Below are positions 8,871 through 18,360 of a stretch of 44,293 bases of DNA, in pieces; the stretch's first letter is position 1, and every line of letters begins with the position of its first letter. This DNA is from an uncultured Acetobacteraceae bacterium (GTDB lineage: Bacteria > Pseudomonadota > Alphaproteobacteria > Acetobacterales > Acetobacteraceae). The notes below the pieces were generated by a model that worked only from the letters and a program-made list of their open reading frames with translations, did no database searches and had not been told where the DNA came from. Made by a program: the position numbers and the translations under genes. The stretch covers positions 1 through 44,293 of the forward strand of contig CADCTL010000210.1 of assembly GCA_902805625.1 (NCBI GenBank), written 5' to 3'.

Positions 8871-9847
8871 GGACGGGCCGGCTGGTCCGCCGTGCCGATG
8901 AGCGCGAAGCGGAAAGGCTCGGCCGCCGCGGGGTCCACCGTCACCTGCACGGCCCGCAAGTCCCGCGCCCCGGGCACCATCACCCGGAGAAGGTTCTGCG
9001 CTCCGGGCACCGGCCTGTCTTCGAGGTGGAAGTGGCTGTCGCCGTGCAGCAGCAGCACCGGCTTTCCATACCGCCGCGCGCCCTCCGCCAAGGCCTGCCG
9101 CGTGTCCTGGTGGCCCTCCACGGTGCCGCGCCCGCAACGGTCGCGGTAGTAAAGGTCCGCCTGCAAGGCGAACACCACGGCCCCGTGCCCCTCCCGCTCG
9201 GCGCGCGCGAAGGTCCCGCCGATCCAGGCGAGGTTGGCGCGGTTGCGGGCCGGGTACTCCTCCGCCGCCCCGGGCGGCACCGCACCGCCGTCCCGCGGCC
9301 GGTTGTTGTCCGAGCCCGGCACATGGACCGTGGCGAAGAGCACGCCGTCGCGCTCCCACCGCGCGTTCTCGACGTAGAGCCGGTGTCCCGCATCCGTGTC
9401 CGCTTGCCGCAGCAGCGGCATGGGCGCCCCGCCGAGGCTCCGCGGCTCGGCGAAGAAGCGCTGCCGCAGCCGCCCCAACCGTTCCAGCGGGTCGAAGCGC
9501 CCGGCGCGGTCCTGCCAGCAATCCGTCCACTCGTTGTCGCCGGGCGTGTAGACCAGCGGCCCTTCCACACGGGCGAACCAGGCCGCGGTCCGGTCCAAGA
9601 CCACGGCGTCCGTGCAGCGTTCGCCCCCGGCCTTGGTGTCGCCGAGGAAAACCGAGAAGACGGGCCGCGCGGCGTTGATGTCCGCGATCAGCGCCTCCAG
9701 GCGCGCGACCTCGGTTCGGCAGTCCTCGGGATCGCGGTCGTTGCAATACGGCATGTCGCCGAAGGCCACGAACGAAACCGGCGTCGCCTCGCTGGCGGTC
9801 GGCAGCGCAGCGGCGGCGAGGAGCAGGCACCAAGCTGCAAGGCGCAT
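8858..9847 (-). CDS. Secreted calcineurin-like metallophosphoesterase
   Basis: This 329-residue protein has a signal peptide (about residues 1-20, MRLAAWCLLLAAAALPTASEA) and an exported metallophosphoesterase domain. Metal-ligand motifs appear in order: FGDMPY, FLGDTKAGGE, the GDNEWTDC nucleotide-like GDNE motif, VHVPGSDNN, and LLLHGDSHFH. These correspond to the Asp, Asn and His ligands of the calcineurin-like fold. It probably hydrolyses phosphate esters in the periplasm; the substrate is unknown. The gene is divergent from queA with 103 bp between. Its last codons (PGCD and TAG) lie inside a repeat element, so the native C-terminus may once have been different. Confidence 0.8.
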   Translation of the reverse strand: MRLAAWCLLLAAAALPTASEATPVSFVAFGDMPYCNDRDPEDCRTEVARLEALIADINAARPVFSVFLGDTKAGGERCTDAVVLDRTAAWFARVEGPLVYTPGDNEWTDCWQDRAGRFDPLERLGRLRQRFFAEPRSLGGAPMPLLRQADTDAGHRLYVENARWERDGVLFATVHVPGSDNNRPRDGGAVPPGAAEEYPARNRANLAWIGGTFARAEREGHGAVVFALQADLYYRDRCGRGTVEGHQDTRQALAEGARRYGKPVLLLHGDSHFHLEDRPVPGAQNLLRVMVPGARDLRAVQVTVDPAAAEPFRFALIGTADQPARPGCD

Positions 9848-9950
9848 CGAATCGTCCCCTGGATCGGCGGGAGCCCTAGCCCGTCCCGCGCGAGCGGCGC
9901 CACCCCGCCCGCGCCTTGCCCGCGCGGCACCGGCGGGCTACCGGCCCGGC

Positions 9951-11054
9951 GTGTCCGCCTCCCTCCTGCACGCCTCGCCGCCGCCGCCCTTGCGGACGAC
10001 GGAATTCGATTTCGCCCTCCCGGACGCGCTGATCGCGCAACAACCGGCGCGCCCGCGCGACTCCGCCCGGCTCCTGGTGGTGCGGCCGGACGCGCTGGAG
10101 GACCGGATCGTGCGGGAGCTGCCGGAGCTGTTCCGCCCGGGCGACGTCCTGGTGGTGAACGACACGCGGGTCGTCCCGGCGCGGCTGCGCGCGCGGCGGG
10201 GCGACGCCGCCGTGGAAATCCTGCTCAACCGCCCCGACGAGGAGGGCTTGTGGCACGCGCTGGCGCGGAACGCGCGGCGGCTGCGCGAGGGCGACGTCCT
10301 GACGGTCGAGCGCGCCCCGGAGCTGCCCGTGCGGGTGGTGCGCCGCCTGGAGGACGGCGGCGTGCTGCTCGACCTCGGGCCGGACCGGGGCGCCGTGTTC
10401 GCCGCGCTGGAGCGGGCCGGCGAGGTGCCGCTGCCGCCTTACATCGCGCGCCCGGACGGGCCGCGGCCGGAGGACCGGGAGGACTACCAAGCCATCTTCG
10501 CCCGCCGCCCCGGCGCGGTGGCCGCCCCGACCGCCAGCCTCCACTTCACCGGGGCGATGCTGGCGGCGCTCGACGCCAAAGGGGTTCGCCGCGCCGCCGT
10601 GACCCTGCACGTCGGCGCGGGCACCTTCCTGCCCCTCCGCGGCGAGGACCCGCGCGCCGGGCGCCTCCACGCCGAATGGGGAGAGGTTTCGCCGGAGGCC
10701 GCCGCCCTCATCAACGAAGCCCGCCCGGCGGGAGGGCGCATCGTCGCGCTCGGCACCACCGCGCTCCGCCTCCTTGAAACGGCGGCCCTCCAGGGCGATT
10801 CATGGCAGCGGCCGGCGCGTCCGTTCCGCGGGCTCACCGACCTGTTCCTCCTGCCCGGCCACCGCTTCCGCTCCGCCGATGCCCTGATGACCAACTTCCA
10901 CCTGCCGCGCAGCACGCTGTTCATGCTCGTCTGCGCCTTCGCCGGCACGGAGCGGATGCGCGCCGCCTACGCCCACGCGGTCGCGGCGGGCTACCGCTTC
11001 TACAGCTACGGCGACGCCGGCCTGCTCTTCCCGGAAGAGGCGGCGCCGGCATGA
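9951..11054 (+). CDS. queA: tRNA preQ1(34) S-adenosylmethionine ribosyltransferase-isomerase
   Basis: QueA transfers and rearranges the ribosyl group of SAM onto preQ1 at tRNA position 34, giving epoxyqueuosine. Family signatures include [37 protein letters not shown], the [21 protein letters not shown] block, TASLHFTG and [11 protein letters not shown], and the late [19 protein letters not shown]. The start is taken as GTG 9951 (367 aa), slightly longer than usual, with a Ser/Pro-rich leader; starting near residue 15 would also fit the family. The stop overlaps the tgt start as ATGA. It is the first gene of a six-gene queuosine operon. Confidence 0.95.
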   Translation: MSASLLHASPPPPLRTTEFDFALPDALIAQQPARPRDSARLLVVRPDALEDRIVRELPELFRPGDVLVVNDTRVVPARLRARRGDAAVEILLNRPDEEGLWHALARNARRLREGDVLTVERAPELPVRVVRRLEDGGVLLDLGPDRGAVFAALERAGEVPLPPYIARPDGPRPEDREDYQAIFARRPGAVAAPTASLHFTGAMLAALDAKGVRRAAVTLHVGAGTFLPLRGEDPRAGRLHAEWGEVSPEAAALINEARPAGGRIVALGTTALRLLETAALQGDSWQRPARPFRGLTDLFLLPGHRFRSADALMTNFHLPRSTLFMLVCAFAGTERMRAAYAHAVAAGYRFYSYGDAGLLFPEEAAPA

Positions 11055-12220
11055 CCCTCGCCTGGACCTCAGCGGCGCGGGACGGCGAGGCGCGCGCCGG
11101 CACGCTCCACACGGCGCACGGGCCGGTGGAAACGCCGGTCTTCATGCCCGTCGGCACCGCCGGCACGGTGAAGGCGATGACCGCCGACGCGGTGCGCTCC
11201 ACCGGCGCGCGCCTGGTGCTCGGCAACACCTACCACCTGATGCTGCGCCCCGGCGCGGAGCGGGTGGAGGCGCTCGGCGGCCTGCACAGGATGATGGACT
11301 GGCGCGGCCCGATCCTGACCGATTCCGGCGGCTACCAAGTCATGTCCCTCGCCGCCCTGCGGAGCATGGACGAGGACGGCGTCACCTTCCGCAGCCACAT
11401 CGACGGCACCCGCCACCGCCTGACGCCGGAGCGCAGCATCGCCCTCCAGCGCCAACTCGGCGCCGACATCACCATGTGCTTCGACGAATGCACCCCCTTC
11501 CCGGCGACGGAAGAGGAGGCGGCGAAGTCCATGCGCCTGTCCATGCGCTGGGAGGCGCGCTGCCGCGAGGCCTTCGCGCCGCGGGACGGCCACGGCCTGT
11601 TCGGCATCGTGCAGGGCGGCGTGTACCCGGCCTTGCGGGCCGAGAGCGTGGAGGCGCTGACCCGCATCGGATTCGACGGCTACGCGGTGGGCGGCCTCGC
11701 GGTCGGCGAAGGCCAAGCGGCGATGTTCGCGGTGCTCGACTGCACCGTGCCGCTGCTGCCGGCGGACAAGCCGCGCTACCTCATGGGCGTGGGCACGCCC
11801 GGCGACATCCTGGGCGCGGTGCGGCGCGGGGTGGACATGTTCGACTGCGTGATCCCCACGCGCTCCGGCCGCACCGGCCGAGCCTACACCAGCCGCGGCG
11901 TGCTGAACCTCCGCAACGCGCGCCACGCCGACGACCCGCGCCCGCTCGACCCGGCCTGCGCTTGCCCGGCCTGCGCCCGCCATTCCCGCGCCTACCTGCA
12001 CCACCTGGTCCGGGCGGGGGAGATGCTGGGCCCGATGCTGCTCACCTGGCACAACGTGCAATACTACCAAGACCTGATGCGCGGCCTGCGCGACGCCGTC
12101 CTCGACCGCCGCTTCGAGGCGCAAGCGGAGGCGCTGGAAGCCGGCTGGCGGGCCGGCGACTCGCCGCCGGACGACGCGGCCGCCGAGAGCCTGGCCGAAG
12201 ACCGCGAGATGGTGCGATGA
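11051..12220 (+). CDS. tgt: tRNA-guanine transglycosylase
   Basis: Tgt exchanges guanine-34 of tRNAs for Asp, Asn, His and Tyr with preQ1. The 389-residue protein shows [20 protein letters not shown] at the N-terminus, the [12 protein letters not shown] active-site segment, GIVQGG, GGLAVGE, the nucleophile-bearing [17 protein letters not shown], and the zinc site CACPAC followed by a His-rich helix. All catalytic parts are intact. It is translationally coupled to queA before it and queF after it by ATGA overlaps. Confidence 0.97.
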   Translation: MTLAWTSAARDGEARAGTLHTAHGPVETPVFMPVGTAGTVKAMTADAVRSTGARLVLGNTYHLMLRPGAERVEALGGLHRMMDWRGPILTDSGGYQVMSLAALRSMDEDGVTFRSHIDGTRHRLTPERSIALQRQLGADITMCFDECTPFPATEEEAAKSMRLSMRWEARCREAFAPRDGHGLFGIVQGGVYPALRAESVEALTRIGFDGYAVGGLAVGEGQAAMFAVLDCTVPLLPADKPRYLMGVGTPGDILGAVRRGVDMFDCVIPTRSGRTGRAYTSRGVLNLRNARHADDPRPLDPACACPACARHSRAYLHHLVRAGEMLGPMLLTWHNVQYYQDLMRGLRDAVLDRRFEAQAEALEAGWRAGDSPPDDAAAESLAEDREMVR

Positions 12221-12690
12221 GCGGCAACCCGAAGACCGACACCTCCGGCCTCACCCAGCTCGGCCGCCCGGTCGGCGTGCCGGCCTCGCCGGAGGACGCG
12301 GCGCTGGAGCGCGTGCCCAACCCGCACCCGGACGTGGCCTACTGCGTGCGCTTCACGGCACCGGAATTCACCAGCCTCTGCCCGCTCACCGGCCAGCCCG
12401 ACTTCGCCCACCTGGTGTTGGACTACGTGCCGGGCGAGTGGCTGGTGGAGAGCAAGTCCCTCAAGCTCTACCTGACGTCCTTCCGCAACCACGGCGCCTT
12501 CCACGAGGCCTGCACCGTCGGCATCGCCCGCCGCCTGATGGCGGAGCTTTCGCCCGCCTGGCTCCGCATCGGCGGCTACTGGTATCCGCGCGGCGGCATC
12601 CCGATCGACGTGTTCTACCAGAGCGGGGAGCCGCCCGCCGGCGTCTGGATTCCGCCCCAGGAGGTGCAGCCCTACCGTGGCCGAGGCTGA
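12217..12690 (+). CDS. queF: NADPH-dependent 7-cyano-7-deazaguanine reductase (unimodular QueF)
   Basis: QueF reduces the nitrile of preQ0 to the amine of preQ1 using NADPH. At 157 residues this is the short, unimodular type. The catalytic residues fall at the positions known from the Bacillus enzyme: Cys55 in [11 protein letters not shown], Asp62, and His96-Glu97 in GAFHEACT. The family NADPH motif ESKSLKLY is at 78-85. The start overlaps the tgt stop by ATGA, and the 3' end overlaps queG by 14 bp. Confidence 0.96.
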   Translation: MSGNPKTDTSGLTQLGRPVGVPASPEDAALERVPNPHPDVAYCVRFTAPEFTSLCPLTGQPDFAHLVLDYVPGEWLVESKSLKLYLTSFRNHGAFHEACTVGIARRLMAELSPAWLRIGGYWYPRGGIPIDVFYQSGEPPAGVWIPPQEVQPYRGRG

Positions 12691-13738
12691 CGTTTTCAAC
12701 GCGGAGGCCGCCAAAACGGAGATCCGCACGGCGGCGCTCGCCCTCGGCTTCGACGCGGTCGGCTTCACCGAAGCGCACCTGCCCACGGAAGCGCGCGAGC
12801 GGCTGGACCGCTTCCTCCTCGCCGGGATGCACGGCGAGATGGGCTGGATGGCGAACCGCGCCGCGGAGCGCGGGCACCCGCGTTCCCTGTGGCCCGAAGC
12901 CGTCAGCGCCGTCTGCCTCGGCCTGTCCTACGCGCCGGAGGGCGACCCGCTCGCCGTGCTCGCGCGGCGCGACCGCGGCGGCATCAGCGTTTATGCCAAG
13001 AACCGGGACTACCACGACCTGGTCAAGAAGCGCCTGAAGGCGCTCGGCCGCTGGATGGCGCAGCGCTGGCGCGGCACCGACCTCAAGGTGTTCGTGGACA
13101 CCGCGCCGGTGATGGAGAAGCCCCTCGCGGAGCGCGCGGGCCTCGGCTGGCAGGGCAAGCACACCAACCTCGTGTCGCGCCACCACGGCTCCTGGCTGTT
13201 CCTGGGCGAGATCCTCTGCACCCTGCCCTTGCCGCCGGACCCGCCGGAGGCCGACCACTGCGGCTCCTGCCGGCGCTGCCTCACCGTCTGCCCGACGGAT
13301 GCCTTCCCGGCGCCCTACCGCCTCGATGCGAGGCGCTGCATCAGCTATCTCACCATCGAGCACGCGGGACCGATCCCCGAGGAGTTCCGCGCGCCGATGG
13401 GCAACCGCATCTATGGCTGCGACGACTGCCTGGCCGTGTGCCCCTGGAACAAGTTCGCCCAAGCGCACAGCGAACCGGCCTTCGCCCCGCGCGCCGAACT
13501 CGACGCGCCGCGCTTGGCCGAGCTGGCCGCCCTGGACGACGCGGCCTTCCGCGCCCTGTTTTCCGGCAGCCCGGTGAAGCGCATCGGCCGCGACCGGTTC
13601 CTCCGCAACGTGCTGGTCGCCATCGGCAACTCGGCAGACCCCGCGCTGCGCGCCACGGCGCAGGAACACGCGGAAGGGCCGAACCCGGTGGTGGCCGAGG
13701 CCGCGCGGTGGGCCGCCGGGAGGCTCGCCCCCGCATGA
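12677..13738 (+). CDS. queG: Epoxyqueuosine reductase
   Basis: QueG is the cobalamin- and iron-sulfur-dependent enzyme that removes the epoxide oxygen to give queuosine. The 353-residue protein begins at GTG 12677, within queF. It carries the N-terminal [13 protein letters not shown] segment, the [26 protein letters not shown] cofactor region, and two ferredoxin-type cysteine clusters, [12 protein letters not shown] and [13 protein letters not shown], which bind two 4Fe-4S clusters. A HEAT-like C-terminal stretch ([16 protein letters not shown]) matches the family. The stop overlaps queC as ATGA. Confidence 0.96.
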   Translation: MAEADVFNAEAAKTEIRTAALALGFDAVGFTEAHLPTEARERLDRFLLAGMHGEMGWMANRAAERGHPRSLWPEAVSAVCLGLSYAPEGDPLAVLARRDRGGISVYAKNRDYHDLVKKRLKALGRWMAQRWRGTDLKVFVDTAPVMEKPLAERAGLGWQGKHTNLVSRHHGSWLFLGEILCTLPLPPDPPEADHCGSCRRCLTVCPTDAFPAPYRLDARRCISYLTIEHAGPIPEEFRAPMGNRIYGCDDCLAVCPWNKFAQAHSEPAFAPRAELDAPRLAELAALDDAAFRALFSGSPVKRIGRDRFLRNVLVAIGNSADPALRATAQEHAEGPNPVVAEAARWAAGRLAPA

Positions 13739-14454
13739 CGGCCGACGAAGGCGCGCTCGTGCTGTTCAGCGGCGGGCAGGACTCCGCCACCTGCCTCGCC
13801 TGGGCGCTCCGCCGCTTCGCGCGCGTGGAGACGGTGGGCTTCGCCTACGGCCAGCGGCACCGCGTGGAGCTGGACTGCGCCGAGGCTTTCCGCTCCCGCC
13901 TCCCCGCGCTGTTCCCCGCCTGGGCGGGCCTCCTGGGCGAAGCGCACACGCTGCCGCTCGACGCGCTCGGCGCCCTGTCCGACACGGCCCTGACGCGCGA
14001 CGCCGAGATCGCCGTGCGCGCCGACGGGCTGCCCAACACCTTCGTCCCCGGGCGCAACCTCGTCTTCCTCACCTTCGCCGCCGCGCTCGCGTACCGGCGC
14101 GGGCTGCGGCACATCGTGGCCGGCATGTGCGAGACGGATTACTCCGGCTACCCGGATTGCCGCGACGACACCATCAAGGCCATGCAGGTCGCGCTGAACC
14201 TCGGCATGGGGCGGCGTTTCGTCGTCCACACGCCGCTGATGCGGCGGGACAAGGCCGCGACGTGGCGGTTGGCGGAGGAGATCGGCGGGGCGCCGCTCGT
14301 GGAGGCGATCGTCGAAGCAACGCACAGTTGCTACCTCGGCGACCGCGCGCACCGCCACCCTTGGGGCTCCGGCTGCGGAAGTTGCCCCGCCTGCGACCTG
14401 CGGCGGCGCGGTTGGGAGGCCTACCGCGCCGGCGCGGCCGAGGAACGGGCATGA
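13735..14454 (+). CDS. queC: 7-cyano-7-deazaguanine synthase
   Basis: QueC uses ATP and ammonia to turn 7-carboxy-7-deazaguanine into preQ0. The 239-residue protein has the PP-loop SGGQDS (residues 12-17), [19 protein letters not shown], the [16 protein letters not shown] substrate segment, and zinc cysteines at about 199, 214, 217 and 220 (SCYLGD and CGSCPAC). It sits between queG and the VUT transporter gene, overlapping both by ATGA. The earlier pathway enzymes QueD, QueE and FolE are not in this window. Confidence 0.96.
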   Translation: MTADEGALVLFSGGQDSATCLAWALRRFARVETVGFAYGQRHRVELDCAEAFRSRLPALFPAWAGLLGEAHTLPLDALGALSDTALTRDAEIAVRADGLPNTFVPGRNLVFLTFAAALAYRRGLRHIVAGMCETDYSGYPDCRDDTIKAMQVALNLGMGRRFVVHTPLMRRDKAATWRLAEEIGGAPLVEAIVEATHSCYLGDRAHRHPWGSGCGSCPACDLRRRGWEAYRAGAAEERA

Positions 14455-15017
14455 ACCCCTCCGCCCGCCGCCGCGCGGAGGGGTTCGCGTTCCTGGCCGC
14501 GTTCGGCCTCTGCATCCCCGCCGCCAACTGGCTCATCGGCAACGTCGGCACGACCTGCGTGCCGGGCGGCGGCCCTTGCTTGATCCCTGTGGCGCCCGGC
14601 CTGCTAGCGCCCTCCGGCGTGCTGATGGTCGGATTGGCGCTTGTCCTGCGCGACTTGGTGCAACGCCGCCTCGGCCTCGGATGGGCCGGCGCCGCGGTGC
14701 TGGCCGGCGCCGCCCTGTCCGCCCTGCTGGCGCCGCCCGCGCTGGTGGTCGCTTCGGCCGCCGCGTTCCTCGTCGGCGAGGCCGTGGACCTCGCGGTCTA
14801 CACGCCTTTGCAGCGCCGCGGGCTGGTGCTCGCGGTGGCGCTCAGCGGCGTCGCGGGGCTGGTGCTGGACAGCGTGGTGTTCCTGCTGCTGGCCTTCGGC
14901 GGCCTCGACTACTTGGCCGGCCAGGTGGTCGGGAAGCTGTGGATGGTGTTCGCGTCCTTGCCGTTGGTGGCGTGGCTGCGGCGCCGCGACGAGGTGCTCG
15001 GGCTGAGCGCTTCCTGA
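14451..15017 (+). CDS. VUT family protein, probable queuosine-precursor transporter
   Basis: This 188-residue membrane protein has about six hydrophobic helices and resembles the VUT (vitamin uptake)/YhhQ family; the [21 protein letters not shown] segment and the helix with [16 protein letters not shown] are typical. YhhQ proteins import preQ0, preQ1 or related deazapurines. The ATG at 14451 overlaps the queC stop as ATGA, so it is the last gene of the queuosine operon, which supports that job here (inference from context). Family assignment is fairly firm; the exact precursor is not known. Confidence 0.82.
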   Translation: MNPSARRRAEGFAFLAAFGLCIPAANWLIGNVGTTCVPGGGPCLIPVAPGLLAPSGVLMVGLALVLRDLVQRRLGLGWAGAAVLAGAALSALLAPPALVVASAAAFLVGEAVDLAVYTPLQRRGLVLAVALSGVAGLVLDSVVFLLLAFGGLDYLAGQVVGKLWMVFASLPLVAWLRRRDEVLGLSAS

Positions 15018-15019
15018 CC

Positions 15020-15045
15020 GGGGCTTCCGCCACGCGGGAAGCCCC
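15020..15045 (+). terminator. Hairpin at the end of the queuosine operon
   Basis: GGGGCTTCC (15020-15028) and GGAAGCCCC (15037-15045) form a perfect 9-bp stem with an 8-nt loop, 3 bp after the last stop codon of the operon. No T-run follows, so it may be a GC-rich terminator variant or an mRNA-stabilising end. Confidence 0.65.
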
Positions 15046-15079
15046 CCATCCGAACGGGGTCGCAAAGGATCGCCTAAGC

Positions 15080-15202
15080 GTGCCATCGCTGCTCCGCGCC
15101 GTCCTGCTGCTCCTGGCCTGCGCCGCCGCGGGCTGCGGCGCCGTCACGCCGGCCTCCGGGCCGCCCACTTACGGCGACGGACGCGATCGCGGCGGCGCCT
15201 GA
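15080..15202 (+). CDS. Small putative lipoprotein (40 aa)
   Basis: This short frame from GTG 15080 encodes a 40-residue peptide: hydrophobic LLRAVLLLLACAA, then AAGC as a lipobox, then a short Gly/Pro/Asp-rich tail ending DGRDRGGA. The Cys at about residue 18 would be the lipidated one, leaving a mature part of roughly 23 residues, probably anchored in a membrane facing the periplasm. There is no strong ribosome-binding site. It follows the queuosine operon hairpin by 34 bp and converges on the decarboxylase-like gene. No function is known; it could be a chance frame, although the lipobox makes it plausible. Confidence 0.45.
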   Translation: MPSLLRAVLLLLACAAAGCGAVTPASGPPTYGDGRDRGGA

Positions 15203-15232
15203 CGCCCGCCGCGGCGGTCTCCGAGAAGCGGC

Positions 15233-16195
15233 TCACACCGCCTCCCCCAGCGTGCTCGGGTGGAAAAGCGCTTCGGGCTGGATCGGCTCGGCGGCCAAGC
15301 CGTCCGCGACGGCGAAGCGGACCATGGCCGCGATCTCCTCGCGGTTGCGGGCGAAGCCGTAGGGCCAAGGGTCGCCGCCCATGATCGCCGCTTGTTCCTC
15401 GAAGGCCGCGGCGGCCCAGGGCAGCGACACGCGCAGCACGTTCACCATCCGCAGTTCGGCCAGCGCAAGGTCGCGCGCGCGGGCGAAAGCGCGGAACAGC
15501 TCCACCGGAAGCCAGGGGTGCCGCTCCGCCACGTCCCGCCGCACGGCCATGCAGTGCATGACGGGGAAGAAGCCGGTGGCGCGGCGCCAAGCGATCTCCT
15601 CTGCGCGGTAGTCGGGCCAGAGGCGGCCGACCGGCGCGCTCCGGTCTTCGAACGCGGCGGGCGGACGGGGCGCGATCAGCGCGTCTATGCGGCCGGCCGC
15701 CAACGCGGCCTGCAGGTCTTCGCCGAGCGGCCGGACGTCCAGCCCATCCGGCAAGGTGATCGGCACCCGCTCGCCCCCGGTCCGCCACGCCATGCGCCGC
15801 GTGTCCACGCCGTGGTGCTCGCGCAGGATGCCGCGCACCCAGAGCGCCGCGGTCTGCTGGTACTCTGGCAGGCCTATCGTGCGCCCGGCCAGGTCGCCCG
15901 GCGCGGCGATTCCGCGGTCCGTGCGGATGTAAACGGCGGAGTGGCGGAAGGCCCGCGAGGGGAAGACCGGCACGCCGACGTAGGGACTGTCGCCGCGCGC
16001 GCTGGTGACGATGTGCGAGCCCATGGACAGCTCGGAAACGTCGAAGGCCCGGTCGCGCAGGGCGCGGCGGAAGATGTCCTCCGGCTCGCCCGGCAGCATG
16101 GTGAGGTCCACCCCCGGCACCGACACACGCCCGTCCAGGATGGGCCGCGTCCGGTCGGAGGCTGTGCAGGCAAGGGTGAGCGAAAGCCTCGTCAC
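15233..16195 (-). CDS. 4,5-dihydroxyphthalate decarboxylase-like / periplasmic-binding-fold protein
   Basis: This 320-residue protein has no signal peptide and resembles the family usually annotated as 4,5-dihydroxyphthalate decarboxylase, which shares the NMT1/THI5 binding-protein fold. Signatures are RTRPILDGRVSVPGVDLT near the N-terminus, FDVSELSMGSHIVTSARGDSPYVGVPVFPSRAFRHSAVYI, and the DLAGRTIGLPEYQQTAALWVRGIL block. The GTG at 16195 overlaps the stop of the molybdopterin subunit as GTGA, so it is the last gene of that operon. It may decarboxylate an aromatic acid made by the hydroxylase, or bind a ligand; sequence alone does not decide. Confidence 0.72.
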   Translation of the reverse strand: MTRLSLTLACTASDRTRPILDGRVSVPGVDLTMLPGEPEDIFRRALRDRAFDVSELSMGSHIVTSARGDSPYVGVPVFPSRAFRHSAVYIRTDRGIAAPGDLAGRTIGLPEYQQTAALWVRGILREHHGVDTRRMAWRTGGERVPITLPDGLDVRPLGEDLQAALAAGRIDALIAPRPPAAFEDRSAPVGRLWPDYRAEEIAWRRATGFFPVMHCMAVRRDVAERHPWLPVELFRAFARARDLALAELRMVNVLRVSLPWAAAAFEEQAAIMGGDPWPYGFARNREEIAAMVRFAVADGLAAEPIQPEALFHPSTLGEAV

Positions 16196-18360
16196 GGCGT
16201 CGCCTCGTCCATCGCCGCGGCGAGGTTGTCGGGCGTGAAGGGCAGCCGCCGCGGGCGCACCCCCAGCGCGTCGTGGATCGCGCCGGCGACGGCGGCGATC
16301 GTCGGCGCCATGGAGGCCTCGCCGGCGCCGAGCGGCGGCGCGTCCGGCCGCGCCACCAATTCCACCCGCACCTCCGGCACGTCGGAAAAGCGCAGGATCG
16401 GGTAGTCCTCCCAAGCGGTGCTGGTGACGGCGCGGCGGTCGAAGCGCGCCTCTTCCAGCAGCGCGACGGAGGCCCCGTGGACGGCGCCGCCCTCGAGCTG
16501 GTTGGCCACGCCGTCCGGGTTCACCGCCTCGCCCACGTCGCCCGCCACCCAGAGGCGCCGGCAGCGCACGCGCTCCGCGGCCTCCACCTCCGCCAGCACG
16601 GCGGCGTACGCGCCCGTGTTCTTGTAGCGCGCCATGCCAAGGCCGAAGCCGGTGCCCTCCCGGCGCGGCCGGTCGGCCCAGCCCGCCATGGCAGCGACGC
16701 GCCGCAGCACCTCCGCCGCGCGCGGGTCTTCCAGGTGCCGCAGCCGGTAGTCGAGCGGGTCGGACCCGGCCAGCGCGGCCAGTTCGTCCATCACGCTCTC
16801 GATCGCCCAAACGTTGAGCGTGGCGCCGAGTCCGCGCAGCGCGGAGGCGCGGATCGGCATGTCGAGCAGCCGCGTCGTTTCCACGCGGAGCGAGGGGACG
16901 CGGTAGATCGGCACCGCGTTGCGCGGCGCCCCGCCGCCCGCCGCCATCGGCGGGTTGATGGCGGGCCGCTCCGCGAAGGGCTCCGCCAGCATGGAGGCCG
17001 CGAGCAAGGCCGGCTCCGGCGCGCGGCCGGGGCGCGAGGAGTGGCCGTTGCTCACGATGTGGCTGCGCCAGCCCAGCAGGTCGCCGCGCGCGTCCACCGC
17101 CGCCTCCACGTCCACGAGCATCGCGGGCGAGAGCGGCGCCCAGCCCAGCTCCTCCGCGCGGCTCCAAACGAGGCGCACCGGCCTCCCCTCCGCGGCACGG
17201 GCGATCAGCACGGCCTCCAGCGCCACGTCGTCGGCGCCGTTGTGGCCGTAGCAGCCGGCGCCCTCGGCGTGCCGCACCACGACCAGCTCCGGCTCGCAGC
17301 GCAGCGTCTTGGCGATGTCGGCGCGGAGGTTGTACGGCCCCTGGCTGTGCGTCCAAACCTCCACGGCATCGCCCCGCCAGCGCGCCACCGCGCAGCAGGT
17401 GCCGATCGAGGCATGGGCGAGGAAGGGCCGCACGAAACGCCGCGCGATCCGGCGCGCTCCGCCGTCCGGCGCCTCGCCCCGTTCCTCCACGGCGCCGCGC
17501 TCGCCGCGCGCCGCCGCGTCGTCGAGCCAAGCCTCCAGCGCCGCTTGCTCCGGCAGGCTGTCCTCGGCCTCCCATTCGGCGCGCGCGGCCAGGCGCGCCG
17601 CCGCTGCTTCCGCGTGCCACTCCGTTTCAGCCAGCACGGCGAGGAAAGCGCCGTCGCGGACGACGCGCGCCCCGCCGGGCAGCGGCGGCCCGCCCTCGCG
17701 CAGCGCCAGGAGCCGCGCCCGACGGGCAGGCGGACGCGCCACGCGGGCGTGCAGCATCCCGGGCAAGCGGAGGTCGTGGACGTAGCGGGCGGCGCCGAAC
17801 ACCTTGTCCGGCAGGTCGAGGCGCGGCACGGACCGCCCGGCCACCGCGCGTTCCGCGGCGGGCTTCGGCTTCGCGTCCGGCGAGGCCTCGGTTTCCAGCA
17901 GCTCCGCCCCGGCCAGCGCCCAGTAGGAGCCGACCTCCCGGCCATCCGGCGCGAGGAAGCGGCCGTCCTCCACACGGATCGCCTCCGGCGGCACCCCGCT
18001 CCGTTGCGAGCACACCCCGATGAAAACGCGCCGCGCGTCGGCGCAGGCGTGGCGCAACGCGCCGCCCGAGTGCTGCACGGAAAGGCTGCCGGAGGTCACT
18101 CCCTCGTCGGGGCTGTCGGGCGTCGCGGCCGGTTGCAAGCGGACGCGCTCCAGCGCCACGTCCAGCTCCTCCGCCGCGATCTGGGCGAGCGCGGTGAGTA
18201 TCCCCTGCCCCAGCTCCACCTTGCCCGGCGTGACCGTGACCCGCCCCTCCGGGTGTATGGCCAGCCACTGCGACAAGCGCCGGTTGCCGTGCAGGCTCCC
18301 TGGCAGGCGTGGCCGCCCGTCGTCCACGGGCAGCGCGGCGCCGAAGCCGTGGTGGCTCAT
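16192..18360 (-). CDS. Molybdopterin-binding large subunit, isoquinoline 1-oxidoreductase-like
   Basis: This 722-residue protein is a xanthine-oxidase-family molybdenum hydroxylase large subunit of the two-subunit type (IorB-like). It lacks a FAD partner, so electrons probably pass to a cytochrome or other acceptor. Features in order: GRVTVTPGKVELGQGI, GVTSGSLSVQHSG, LDLPDKVFGAARYVHDLRLPGMLHARV, GCYGHNGADD, a RGLGATLNVWAIES loop, and GAGEASMAPTIAAVAGAI, where the Glu is the expected base at the Mo centre. The ATG overlaps the small-subunit stop as ATGA. It likely hydroxylates an N-heteroaromatic or aldehyde; the substrate is unknown. Confidence 0.87.
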   Translation of the reverse strand: MSHHGFGAALPVDDGRPRLPGSLHGNRRLSQWLAIHPEGRVTVTPGKVELGQGILTALAQIAAEELDVALERVRLQPAATPDSPDEGVTSGSLSVQHSGGALRHACADARRVFIGVCSQRSGVPPEAIRVEDGRFLAPDGREVGSYWALAGAELLETEASPDAKPKPAAERAVAGRSVPRLDLPDKVFGAARYVHDLRLPGMLHARVARPPARRARLLALREGGPPLPGGARVVRDGAFLAVLAETEWHAEAAAARLAARAEWEAEDSLPEQAALEAWLDDAAARGERGAVEERGEAPDGGARRIARRFVRPFLAHASIGTCCAVARWRGDAVEVWTHSQGPYNLRADIAKTLRCEPELVVVRHAEGAGCYGHNGADDVALEAVLIARAAEGRPVRLVWSRAEELGWAPLSPAMLVDVEAAVDARGDLLGWRSHIVSNGHSSRPGRAPEPALLAASMLAEPFAERPAINPPMAAGGGAPRNAVPIYRVPSLRVETTRLLDMPIRASALRGLGATLNVWAIESVMDELAALAGSDPLDYRLRHLEDPRAAEVLRRVAAMAGWADRPRREGTGFGLGMARYKNTGAYAAVLAEVEAAERVRCRRLWVAGDVGEAVNPDGVANQLEGGAVHGASVALLEEARFDRRAVTSTAWEDYPILRFSDVPEVRVELVARPDAPPLGAGEASMAPTIAAVAGAIHDALGVRPRRLPFTPDNLAAAMDEATP

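Noticed and set aside
9848-9950. preQ1 riboswitch before queA
   Set aside because: The 103-bp gap is GC-rich and lacks the A-rich tail and H-type pseudoknot pattern.
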